A stretch of 27,840 bases of DNA. Source: REEB76 sp049698775. Lineage in GTDB: Bacteria > Pseudomonadota > Gammaproteobacteria > Natronospirales > REEB76. Where the stretch lies: assembly GCA_049698775.1 (NCBI GenBank), contig JBAVYM010000037.1, positions 1-27,840 of the forward strand, given 5' to 3'. Positions within the stretch are counted from its first letter, which is position 1. Each line of letters opens with the position of its first letter. The notes beneath the pieces are model-generated. The model did not search any database. It was not told where the DNA came from and was given only the letters and a program-made list of their open reading frames with translations. Shown in pieces: positions 6,827 to 13,945 of the stretch. The translations under genes and the position numbers were made by a program.

Positions 6827-7534
6827 TCAGGTGCTGATGAGGGGCGCGACGTACAGTACCGGTCCGGTCGGCTGGCCGGTGGGGGAGCCGCCTTGCGGTT
6901 CGAGAGAAATGGCAACGCCCTTGGCTTGACTGATGGCTGCAATGACCTCGGTGTTGAGGGTTTCGCTCGCCACACCGCTGCTGTTCATGAGGCCCATGGC
7001 GATGGGTTTGCCGCTGCCCGGCAGCATCCACAGCTCATAGGATTTGCCCGGTGGCGGAACATTGCTGGCAAGTGCTTTCATATCAATGCGCTGCGTGTTC
7101 GGATGTACGGTGATGAGCCACAAGGGTTGGCCCTTGGCACTCGACATGACAGCAAGATAGCTCGGTGCCGCCGTGGGTGTCGTGACCAGACTGCGGCCGA
7201 TCAAAATACCTACTGCCAGTACGATGGCGGCGGCGATGACGGCCGCACCACTCCAGATCCCCCTGATAGAGAATGTGCTAACGGGTTTTCGGACCATTTT
7301 GGCTTCCATATTGAGACGGGCGTCCAATTTCCGCCATATCGAATCGGGTGGCGTTTGTGGTTTGAGGTCACGGCTCCAGACGGCGAACCTTTCTTCCCAG
7401 GCCGTTACTTCGCTGCGCAGGCGTGTGTCTTCGATCTGCAGACGCTCAAAGCGGCGACGCGCGGCGCCGTGCAGCAGGCCGAGCACATATTCACCGGCCA
7501 GCAGATTGCGTAAATTTTTGTTGCCGTAGTTCAT
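6827..7534 (-). CDS. RskA-type anti-sigma factor
   Basis: A 235-residue single-pass membrane protein. The N-terminal anti-sigma domain carries LLAGEYVLGLLHGAARRRFE (11-30) and SEVTAWEERFAVW, the usual pattern of anti-sigma-K (RskA) proteins. One transmembrane helix is at about 94-115. The C-terminal periplasmic RskA domain holds KSYELWMLPGSGKPIAMG and ends with Gly/Pro-rich sequence. The start taken is the ATG at 7534, which overlaps the sigma stop as ATGA; a GTG five codons earlier is less likely. It should hold the ECF sigma factor at the membrane until an outside signal triggers release. The signal is unknown. Confidence 0.88.
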   Translation of the reverse strand: MNYGNKNLRNLLAGEYVLGLLHGAARRRFERLQIEDTRLRSEVTAWEERFAVWSRDLKPQTPPDSIWRKLDARLNMEAKMVRKPVSTFSIRGIWSGAAVIAAAIVLAVGILIGRSLVTTPTAAPSYLAVMSSAKGQPLWLITVHPNTQRIDMKALASNVPPPGKSYELWMLPGSGKPIAMGLMNSSGVASETLNTEVIAAISQAKGVAISLEPQGGSPTGQPTGPVLYVAPLIST

Positions 7535-8121
7535 GCTGCTTCCAGGCACTGTTTCAGGCTTTGCAAGCCACGCCGCACCCAGCTTTTCACCGTGCCAAGC
7601 GGCGCGCGCAGGGTGCCCGCAATCTCTTCGTGCGAACAGCCGTCAAAATAGGCCAGCTTGAGGCTGTGGCGCTGGCGTTCGCTCAATTCCTCCAGGCAGC
7701 GCTTGAGCGCTCGGGCCTCCGCATGGCTGAGGAACTCCTCGGTTTGGGATTCATCCGCCAAACCGCTGAATTCACTGTTCTCATCCGCCTCTTCCGAGGG
7801 GTCAAGACGTATTTTTTCCAGTCGCGTGCGGCGCAACATGTCCAGCGCCCGGTATCGGCAGATGGAGATGAGCCATGTCATGGGTGTGCCCTTCTGCGCG
7901 GTATAACTCGCGGCATTCCGCCACACGCTGATGAAGGCGTCCTGCAAGGCGTCCTCCGCCAAGTCCCGTCGCTTCAAGATACGCACCAGCACGGCAAAAA
8001 GTTGCGGGGAAGTGAGCTGATAGAGTTTCTGGAACGCTGGCTGCTGTTGCTGCGCACAGGCGTGGAGCAGGTTCACGAGCAGGCGATTCCTGTCTTGCCT
8101 GGCATCGCCGGAGGTGGACAT
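7531..8121 (-). CDS. ECF RNA polymerase sigma factor (RpoE/SigK-like)
   Basis: A 196-residue group IV sigma factor. Region 2 spans about 29-98: AFQKLYQLTSPQLFAVL, then RRDLAEDALQDAFISVWRNA for core binding, then TWLISICRYRALDMLRR for -10 recognition. Region 4 is at about 147-195: LSERQRHSLKLAYFDGCSHE followed by EIAGTLRAPLGTVKSWVRRG, a helix-turn-helix for -35 recognition. ATG at 8121 has AGGAAC upstream. The gene overlaps its anti-sigma factor by ATGA and starts 85 bp after nth. A possible self-regulated promoter is noted separately. The regulon is unknown; the secreted protein at 6051-6707 and perhaps the bufferin-type operon are candidates. Confidence 0.93.
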   Translation of the reverse strand: MSTSGDARQDRNRLLVNLLHACAQQQQPAFQKLYQLTSPQLFAVLVRILKRRDLAEDALQDAFISVWRNAASYTAQKGTPMTWLISICRYRALDMLRRTRLEKIRLDPSEEADENSEFSGLADESQTEEFLSHAEARALKRCLEELSERQRHSLKLAYFDGCSHEEIAGTLRAPLGTVKSWVRRGLQSLKQCLEAA

Positions 8122-8145
8122 GTGCTGTTCCTATTGCGCCTTATG

Positions 8146-8172
8146 TTCGGACTGGACGCGGAGAGATTGTAA
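8146..8172 (-). promoter_or_regulatory. Possible ECF-type promoter of the sigma factor gene
   Basis: GTTAC and TCCGAAC on the minus strand, with 19 bp between TTAC (8169-8172) and CGAA (8146-8149), 24 bp before the sigma start codon. ECF genes often control themselves. Similar spacing is seen at 5193-5220. Weak evidence. Confidence 0.3.
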
Positions 8173-8206
8173 CAAGTTCATCCGTGGGCCACTGCCGGTA
8201 ACGACA

Positions 8207-8896
8207 TCAGGCGGGGCGGCGTGTTTTTGATGGATGTACCTGCCGGGACAATGGGTTGCCCTCGGTTAATGATTTGTGCCGGTATTCGCATAGATCGGCG
8301 ATGATGCAGCGCCAGCATTCCGGTTTACGCGCCTTACACACGTAACGGCCATGCAGGATCAGCCAGTGGTGCGCGTCTTTCTTGTATTCGTCTGGGGTGA
8401 ATTTCAACAGACGGTCTTCCACTTCGCGCACGTTCTTGCCAGGCGCCAGGCCGGTGCGGTTGGCGACTCGGAAGATGTGCGTATCCACCGCAATAGTGGG
8501 TTCACCAAAGGCGGTGTTGAGGACGACGTTGGCGGTCTTGCGACCCACGCCCGGCAGCGCTTCCAGCGCCGCGCGCTCGCGCGGCACTTCGCCGCCATGC
8601 TTTTCAATCAGAATTTTCGCCGCTGCGATGATGTTTTTGGCCTTGGTGTTATACAGGCCGATGGTCTTTATATAAGGCTTGAGTTTCACCTCGCCCAGCT
8701 TGAGTATGGCCGCGGGTGTGTTGGCCACCTTGAACAAATTTACCGTCGCTAGGTTCACACTTTTGTCGGTAGCTTGTGCCGAGAGCACCACCGATACGAG
8801 TAATTCGTAAGGCGTCTGATACCTCAGCTCCGTAGTAGGTTTGGGATTGGCTTTCTTGAGCCGTGCGAAAATGGCAGCGCGTTTCGCGGGATTCAT
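8207..8896 (-). CDS. nth: Endonuclease III
   Basis: A 229-residue DNA glycosylase/AP lyase for base-excision repair of oxidised pyrimidines. The helix-hairpin-helix LPGVGRKTANVVL (114-126) carries the catalytic Lys120. The catalytic Asp138 is in VDTHIFRVANRTGLA. The [4Fe-4S] cluster cysteines at 187, 194, 197 and 203 have the C-x6-C-x2-C-x5-C spacing. All match E. coli Nth numbering. The protein is slightly longer than usual, with a basic C-terminal tail. ATG at 8896 overlaps the stop of the ferredoxin gene as ATGA, so the two are translationally coupled. Confidence 0.97.
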   Translation of the reverse strand: MNPAKRAAIFARLKKANPKPTTELRYQTPYELLVSVVLSAQATDKSVNLATVNLFKVANTPAAILKLGEVKLKPYIKTIGLYNTKAKNIIAAAKILIEKHGGEVPRERAALEALPGVGRKTANVVLNTAFGEPTIAVDTHIFRVANRTGLAPGKNVREVEDRLLKFTPDEYKKDAHHWLILHGRYVCKARKPECWRCIIADLCEYRHKSLTEGNPLSRQVHPSKTRRPA

Positions 8897-9549
8897 GGTT
8901 TCTTGTATTCCTGTTTCCGTTCTGCGCGTTTGGCGCGTACCCGCGCCACGGCGGCGGCAATCTCAGCCTTGCGCCGCGCCAGGTTATTCTCAGCAGCGCT
9001 ATCGGCCGATCCCTGGGCGTGTGAGTGCTCGTTCTGTTCGGCCTTGTCGCGCGCGAGCCGCGTGTTGTGCGTCTGGTAGCGGAGACGGAAGAAATCCGCG
9101 CGTTCGCGTGCGCCGGCGGCGATTGACACGCCTTCCGTCACACCGCGTACCGGCTGCATATAGATGCAATCCACCGGGCAGGGCGGCAGGCAGAGTTCGC
9201 AGCCCGTGCATAGTGTCTCGATAACCGTGTGCATCAGTTTCGGTGCGCCCACGATGGCATCCACCGGACAGGCCTGGATGCACTTGGTGCAGCCGATGCA
9301 CAGCGCCTCGTCAATGAACGCTACATTATTCGGTTTGAATGAGCCCAGCGTCGGATCGAGCGGCGCCGGAGTGCGGCCTGTGAGCGCCGCCAGCGCCTGT
9401 ATGGTCTCGTCACCACCCGGCGGACAGCGGTTGATGCCGGTTTCGCCAACGGCGATAGCCTCGGCGTAAGCGCGGCAATCGGGATAGCCGCAGCGCTGGC
9501 ACTGTGTTTGCGGCAAGAGTGCGTCAATGCGGTCGGCAAGGCGACTCAT
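8893..9549 (-). CDS. RnfB/RsxB-type polyferredoxin lacking the membrane anchor
   Basis: A 218-residue iron-sulfur protein. An N-terminal cluster domain has C17, C20, C25 and C42 (CQRCGYPDCRAYAEAI...NRCPPGG). Two ferredoxin [4Fe-4S] motifs follow: CIGCTKCIQACPVDAI (84-99) and CTGCELCLPPCPVDCI (114-129). The C-terminal tail is charged and Ala/Arg-rich. It matches RnfB/RsxB except that the usual N-terminal transmembrane helix is missing and no other rnf genes are nearby. It directly precedes and overlaps nth, as the rsx genes lie next to nth in E. coli. It may supply electrons to redox enzymes or help maintain clusters; the partner is unknown. ATG at 9549 has GGAG about 11 bp upstream. Confidence 0.88.
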   Translation of the reverse strand: MSRLADRIDALLPQTQCQRCGYPDCRAYAEAIAVGETGINRCPPGGDETIQALAALTGRTPAPLDPTLGSFKPNNVAFIDEALCIGCTKCIQACPVDAIVGAPKLMHTVIETLCTGCELCLPPCPVDCIYMQPVRGVTEGVSIAAGARERADFFRLRYQTHNTRLARDKAEQNEHSHAQGSADSAAENNLARRKAEIAAAVARVRAKRAERKQEYKKP

Positions 9550-9723
9550 TTGCGACGAATCTCCGTGTTTGGGATATGTAACATGGGTGGCATTTTCGCA
9601 TTCCCGGCGCTGTTTGGCGCGGGTTGGTTCCAGGCAGTCGCTCGTGCCTTGTCAGACATTCGCCCACCGCCTCTTGCAACCCGGAATACGGCAGGCGGAT
9701 GATGTATCTCCAATGGACGCTTC

Positions 9724-9733
9724 GAGGGGAGGG
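9724..9733 (+). promoter_or_regulatory. Ribosome binding site deciding the start of the second GlyGly-CTERM protein
   Basis: GAGGGGAGGG, 6 bp before the ATG at 9740, which is followed directly by a signal peptide. This rejects the much longer in-frame reading that would start at 9527. Confidence 0.75.
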
Positions 9734-9739
9734 ATCATC

Positions 9740-11692
9740 ATGAATAATTTTACCCGTGGATTATTTGCCGCGCTGCTTGCCGTAGCCAGCTTGCCCGCCT
9801 GGGCGGGCGTGCTTAGCCAAGTCACGCCAATCAACGACCCTTTTGGACCTGGTTATAACTATGCATTTGGCTCATCCGGGGTGCAGATTTCCAACGACGG
9901 CCTGTGGTTCCTGGCGGCGGCACCCGGTGCCGTTCCACCCCCAAGTTTCAACGACGGCACAGGAGTGGGCATTCTCTATAACTACACTGGTGGCGCGTGG
10001 GCTCTAGGCTACATGTCACAGAATGTTTCCGACCCTCCCACGGCTGTCGGCTACGGCACCGGGCTTGCGCTGTCGGCGGATGGGAGCACGTTCTTCCTCG
10101 GGTTTGCTTCCGGTTGTCTGGACCCGATGGACTGTGGTGATCCGGTTTATGCCACTATCGGCAGCAATCACCTTGGTGGTTTAAGTGATCAGATCTTGGA
10201 TCCGAACAGCGATCCTGGCTCCGAATTCGGTAGTACCGGGGCGATTTCAGCTGACGGCCAGACCGTGCTCATCGGTGCCCCAGATGCAAACGTCGGCCCC
10301 CTGTTCTTAGTCGGCAACGCTTATATATATACATACAGTGGCGGCGTCTGGTCCTCAATCGTGATTCCCGATCCAGCCGGTGCCCAAGGTGACGCATTCG
10401 GTTCCGCGGTTGCCCTGTCGGCGGATGGACACAGTGCGCTGATAAGTTCATTTGCTGGTGGCGGTACGACCTATCTTTATACCAACACCGGACCTGGTGC
10501 ATGGACAGTGACGCAAACATTTACCGGTGGAGAAGTATGTCAGGGCTGCATGGCTTTTGAGGCAGATGGGCTGAAAATAATCATCGCTTCAAATAACTTG
10601 GATGGAGTGAATATTTATACCGGAGTCGGTAGCCCCGCAGTCTGGAGCGGGGTAACGATACCGATTGCAGTAGTATCCGGTCAGGTGGCCATGTCGGCAG
10701 ATGGCACGGCTGTCGTTATCGGCGGTCCCGACCAGGCATTTCTCTACACCTTGGGCGGTGGCACCTGGAGTTTGGCGCAAACTTTTTCTGATCCGGCATC
10801 TGATCCCGCGAGTGAATTTGGCAGCACCGGTGTGGCACTTTCCGCCGACAAGGAAAGCATGGTCATAACTGCCGGTTTTGCAACGAACAGCGGACAAGCA
10901 TATGACGGCAGGGTATATGTATACCAATCCCCGGCGGATCTCAGTCTTGCGATGACGGCAACTCCCTCAGTCGTCAGCTTGGGCGAGAATGCGGTGCTGA
11001 ATGTCACCGTGACCAACAACGATGCCGCGGTCACCGCTTACAACGTGAGCTTCACCTATACCATTCCCGCCGGGCTGAGTTTCGTCAGCACCGTCCCCGC
11101 CGCCGGCACCTGCTCTCTAAGTGGCCCCGGCGGTCAGGTCGTTACCTGCACTCTGCCAAGCCTCGCTCCAGGAGCCACATGGCAGCCGCTGGTGCTCATC
11201 AAGGTAACGACGGCGGGCACCTATGCAAATACTGCCAGCGTCACCAGCAATCAGCCAGATCCGGTTCTCGCAAACAACACTGCCAGCGTCAGCATCAGCA
11301 TGCTGCCGCCCACCGTGAGCAACGGCAGCGTGACCACCACGGTGAACACGCCCGTCAATGGCGTACTCACCGGCAACAATCCGTGTGGCTGCGGTACGTT
11401 GACCTTTGCGACTGCGAGCACACCGGCCCATGGCACGGTGACGGTTACCGATACCACCAGCGGCGCATTTACATACACACCGAACGCAGGTTATAGCGGC
11501 GCTGACAGTTTTACCTTTCATCTGGCTAACGGAATAAATACATCCGGCACTGCGACTGAGAGCATCAGCGTCAATCCCGGAGGCGGAGGCGGAGGCGGTG
11601 GAGGTGGAGGCGGGGGTGGCGTGGATTTCCTTGCGCTCGGTCTGTTAGGCGGATTGCTGGCCCTGATTCAGCGGCGCAAGCGCAGGCGCTGA
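9740..11692 (+). CDS. Secreted beta-propeller-like protein with DUF11, tandem Ig-like domain, poly-Gly and GlyGly-CTERM
   Basis: A 650-residue exported protein related to the one at 156-2510. The signal peptide (1-20) ends in LPAWA. Degenerate FG-GAP-like units follow, several with LSADG cores (for example EFGSTGAISADGQTVLIGA and DAFGSAVALSADGHSALI). Next is a DUF11 domain (ADLSLAMTATPSVVSLGENA... to NTASVSISM), then a cadherin-like/VCBS-like domain with HGTVTVTDTTSGAFTYTPNA and GYSGADSFTFHLANG. The end is 14 glycines, a hydrophobic helix and RRKRRR, the GlyGly-CTERM layout expected for rhombosortase processing. It diverges from the ferredoxin gene and converges on metG. The role is unknown. 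Confidence 0.87.
   Translation: MNNFTRGLFAALLAVASLPAWAGVLSQVTPINDPFGPGYNYAFGSSGVQISNDGLWFLAAAPGAVPPPSFNDGTGVGILYNYTGGAWALGYMSQNVSDPPTAVGYGTGLALSADGSTFFLGFASGCLDPMDCGDPVYATIGSNHLGGLSDQILDPNSDPGSEFGSTGAISADGQTVLIGAPDANVGPLFLVGNAYIYTYSGGVWSSIVIPDPAGAQGDAFGSAVALSADGHSALISSFAGGGTTYLYTNTGPGAWTVTQTFTGGEVCQGCMAFEADGLKIIIASNNLDGVNIYTGVGSPAVWSGVTIPIAVVSGQVAMSADGTAVVIGGPDQAFLYTLGGGTWSLAQTFSDPASDPASEFGSTGVALSADKESMVITAGFATNSGQAYDGRVYVYQSPADLSLAMTATPSVVSLGENAVLNVTVTNNDAAVTAYNVSFTYTIPAGLSFVSTVPAAGTCSLSGPGGQVVTCTLPSLAPGATWQPLVLIKVTTAGTYANTASVTSNQPDPVLANNTASVSISMLPPTVSNGSVTTTVNTPVNGVLTGNNPCGCGTLTFATASTPAHGTVTVTDTTSGAFTYTPNAGYSGADSFTFHLANGINTSGTATESISVNPGGGGGGGGGGGGGGVDFLALGLLGGLLALIQRRKRRR
11579..11620 (+). 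repeat. Poly-glycine codon tract
   Basis: Fourteen consecutive Gly codons made from GGA/GGC/GGT repeats. The tract forms the linker before the C-terminal sorting helix. It is prone to length change by slippage. Confidence 0.9.
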
Positions 11693-11711
11693 TATCCGCA
11701 GCATGAAAGAC

Positions 11712-11735
11712 AACGGGCGCCTGCGGGCGCCCGTT
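11712..11735. terminator. Hairpin between convergent genes
   Basis: AACGGGCGCC-tgcg-GGCGCCCGTT, a perfect 10-bp stem, between the stop codons of the secreted protein (11692, plus) and metG (11763, minus). It probably ends transcription from both sides. On the minus strand it is followed by GTCTTTCAT, on the plus strand by CGTGTCC, so the T-run is weak. Confidence 0.7.
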
Positions 11736-11762
11736 CGTGTCCGGTCAACGCAAATCTTGCAA

Positions 11763-13799
11763 TCATTTCACCCGCATGCCGGGCTGGGCACCGGTATGGG
11801 GTTCGAGCAGCCACAAATCCTTGCCGCCGGGGCCGGCGGCGAGCACCATGCCTTCCGAAACGCCGAACTTCATCTTGCGCGGCGCAAGGTTCGCCACCAT
11901 CACGGTAAGCTTGCCCTGCAATTGCTCGGGCTTATAGGCATGCTTGATTCCCGCAAATACGTTGCGGGTCTCGCCGCCGAGATCCAGTGTCAGTCGCAAG
12001 AGCTTGTCGGCACCATCCACGTGCTCGGCCTTAACGATACGCGCGATGCGCAGATCAAGTTTTGCAAAGTCTACGTAGCCGATCTCGGGAAATATGGGTT
12101 CCATGTTGCTGGTTGTCTTTTCAGATGTCTTTTCAGATGTCTTTTCCATATCCTGTTTCGATGCTTCGGTCATGGCGTTTACCTGATCTCTGTCCACGCG
12201 CGTGAGCATGGACGCAAATGGGTTTATGCGGGTATTAAGCAGTGGTTTGTCCAAATCCTTCCATGCGAGCGGTACCACGTTCAGGAACTGCTCGGCCTTG
12301 AGCGCGAGTTCCGGCAGCACCGGCTTGAGATAAATCATCAGCACGCGGAACAGGTTGAGACCGAGGGTGCAAATCCTTTGTACCTCCAGGGATTTCGCTG
12401 CGTCCTTTGCCAAGGCCCAGGGTTTCTTTTCGTCAATGTACTGGTTGGCCCGGTCTGCGAGCGCCATGATGTCGCGGATGGCGCGGCTGAATTCGCGGTT
12501 TTCATAAGCTTCCGCAATCCCTTGAGCCGCGGCCATCGCCTCGTTATATAAGGAGACATCCGCCAGTTCGCCGGCCAGCCGGCTATCGAAGCCTTTTTCG
12601 ATGAAACCCGCGCAGCGGCTGGCGATGTTCACCAGTTTGCCCACCAGGTCACTGTTAACCCGCTGCACGAAATCGTCCAGGTTCAGGTCTATATCGTCCA
12701 CACCGGGACCGAGTTTGGCGGCGAAGTAGTAGCGCAAGTATTCGGGATTGAGATGCTCCAGATAGGTGCGCGCCTTGATGAAGGTGCCGCGCGACTTGGA
12801 CATCTTCTGACCATTTACTGTCAGAAAGCCGTGAGCATACACCGCCGTGGGCGTGCGGAATCTGGCGCCGTGCAGCATGGCCGGCCAGAACAGCGTGTGG
12901 AAATAAGTGATGTCCTTGCCGATGAAGTGGTACAGCTCTTTCTCGCTGCCTTTTTCCCAGTACGCGTCAAAATCCAAATGGTGCTGCCGTGCGCACAGGT
13001 TCTTGAAGCTCGCCATGTAGCCGATGGGTGCGTCCAGCCACACGTAGAAATACTTGTCGGGCGCGCCCGGGATCTCGAAGCCGAAATAGGGCGCGTCGCG
13101 CGAGATGTCCCAATCCTGCAACCCAGTCTTGAACCACTCGTCCAGTTTGGCACGCACTGCTTGATGCAATTTGCTCTCGGCCATCCAGTGTTTGAGGAAA
13201 TCATCGAAGTCGCCGAGCTTGAAGAAATAATGCTCGGACTCTTTTTCCACCGGACGGGTACCAGAGATGACGGACACCGGATTCTTGAGGTCGGCGGGCG
13301 TGTAGGTGGCGCCGCAGTTCTCGCAGGCATCGCCGTACTGGTCCGGTGTGCCGCAGTTCGGGCAGGTGCCGCGCACGTAGCGGTCCGGCAGGAACATTTT
13401 GGCCTGCTCGTCGTAGGCTTGGCGGACCGCGCGGATGGCTATGTGGCCGCCCGCTTTCAGGCGCTCATATATAAGTATGGATAGTTCGCGGTTTTCGGGA
13501 GAGTGCGTGGTGTAGTAGTTATCCACGCCGATCAGGAAATCCGCGAAGTCGCGCCGATGCTCCTCGCCGATGCGCGCAATAAGTTCTTCCGGCGTGATGC
13601 CGAGCTCGCGCGCCTTGAGCATGATGGGCGTGCCGTGGGCGTCGTCGGCGCAAACATAGATGCAGTCGTGACCGCGCAGCTTCTGGAAGCGCACCCAGAT
13701 GTCGGTCTGGATGCTTTCCAGCATGTGGCCCAAGTGCAGGGAGCCGCTGGCGTAGGGCAGGGCGCTGGTGACCAGGATCCGGCGTGGTGTAGTACTCAT
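11763..13799 (-). CDS. metG: Methionyl-tRNA synthetase
   Basis: Class I synthetase of 678 residues that charges tRNA-Met. The HIGH-type motif HLGH is at 22-25. Zinc-knuckle cysteines are at 146, 149, 159 and 162 (CPNCG...CENCG). KMSKS is at 332-336. An anticodon-binding alpha-helical domain follows, and a C-terminal EMAP/Trbp-like tRNA-binding domain (from about 575, FAKLDLRIARIVKAEHVDGA) completes the dimeric form of the enzyme. The linker at about 552-562 contains a tandem EKTS repeat. The ATG at 13799 is chosen over a TTG 12 codons upstream, which would add a tail not seen in the family. No clear Shine-Dalgarno is present. It is divergent from apbC, as in E. coli. Confidence 0.97.
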   Translation of the reverse strand: MSTTPRRILVTSALPYASGSLHLGHMLESIQTDIWVRFQKLRGHDCIYVCADDAHGTPIMLKARELGITPEELIARIGEEHRRDFADFLIGVDNYYTTHSPENRELSILIYERLKAGGHIAIRAVRQAYDEQAKMFLPDRYVRGTCPNCGTPDQYGDACENCGATYTPADLKNPVSVISGTRPVEKESEHYFFKLGDFDDFLKHWMAESKLHQAVRAKLDEWFKTGLQDWDISRDAPYFGFEIPGAPDKYFYVWLDAPIGYMASFKNLCARQHHLDFDAYWEKGSEKELYHFIGKDITYFHTLFWPAMLHGARFRTPTAVYAHGFLTVNGQKMSKSRGTFIKARTYLEHLNPEYLRYYFAAKLGPGVDDIDLNLDDFVQRVNSDLVGKLVNIASRCAGFIEKGFDSRLAGELADVSLYNEAMAAAQGIAEAYENREFSRAIRDIMALADRANQYIDEKKPWALAKDAAKSLEVQRICTLGLNLFRVLMIYLKPVLPELALKAEQFLNVVPLAWKDLDKPLLNTRINPFASMLTRVDRDQVNAMTEASKQDMEKTSEKTSEKTTSNMEPIFPEIGYVDFAKLDLRIARIVKAEHVDGADKLLRLTLDLGGETRNVFAGIKHAYKPEQLQGKLTVMVANLAPRKMKFGVSEGMVLAAGPGGKDLWLLEPHTGAQPGMRVK
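12114..12145 (-). repeat. 12-bp tandem repeat in the metG linker
   Basis: The unit TGTCTTTTCAGA (plus strand) occurs two full times plus 8 bases. It is read as EKTS repeats between the catalytic core and the C-terminal tRNA-binding domain. The period is a multiple of three, so copy-number changes keep the frame. Confidence 0.85.
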
Positions 13800-13911
13800 C
13801 GGCGTGCGGATTTCTTTGGAATTATGCGGTGGCAACGGCCAGCGTCAGGCGAAAGTATGCCACAGACCGCTTGCCCGCGGCGGATTTGCGGGGCGATGCC
13901 GTGCCGGCCGA

Positions 13912-13920
13912 TGCTAGAAT
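13912..13920 (+). promoter_or_regulatory. Extended -10 promoter element of apbC
   Basis: TGCTAGAAT, an extended -10 (TGn followed by TAGAAT, 5 of 6 to consensus), lies 25 bp before the apbC ATG. No good -35 is visible, which fits an extended -10 promoter. Confidence 0.5.
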
Positions 13921-13945
13921 AGCGCGCCTTTCGATGCGACAAACC

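Noticed and set aside
9527..9739. Extension of the second GlyGly-CTERM protein upstream to 9527
   Set aside because: The strong ribosome site and signal peptide at 9740 mark the true start; the extension overlaps the divergent ferredoxin start.
12753..13484. 243-residue open reading frame on the plus strand
   Set aside because: It lies fully antisense to metG, has no recognisable domain, and metG motifs on the other strand are unambiguous.
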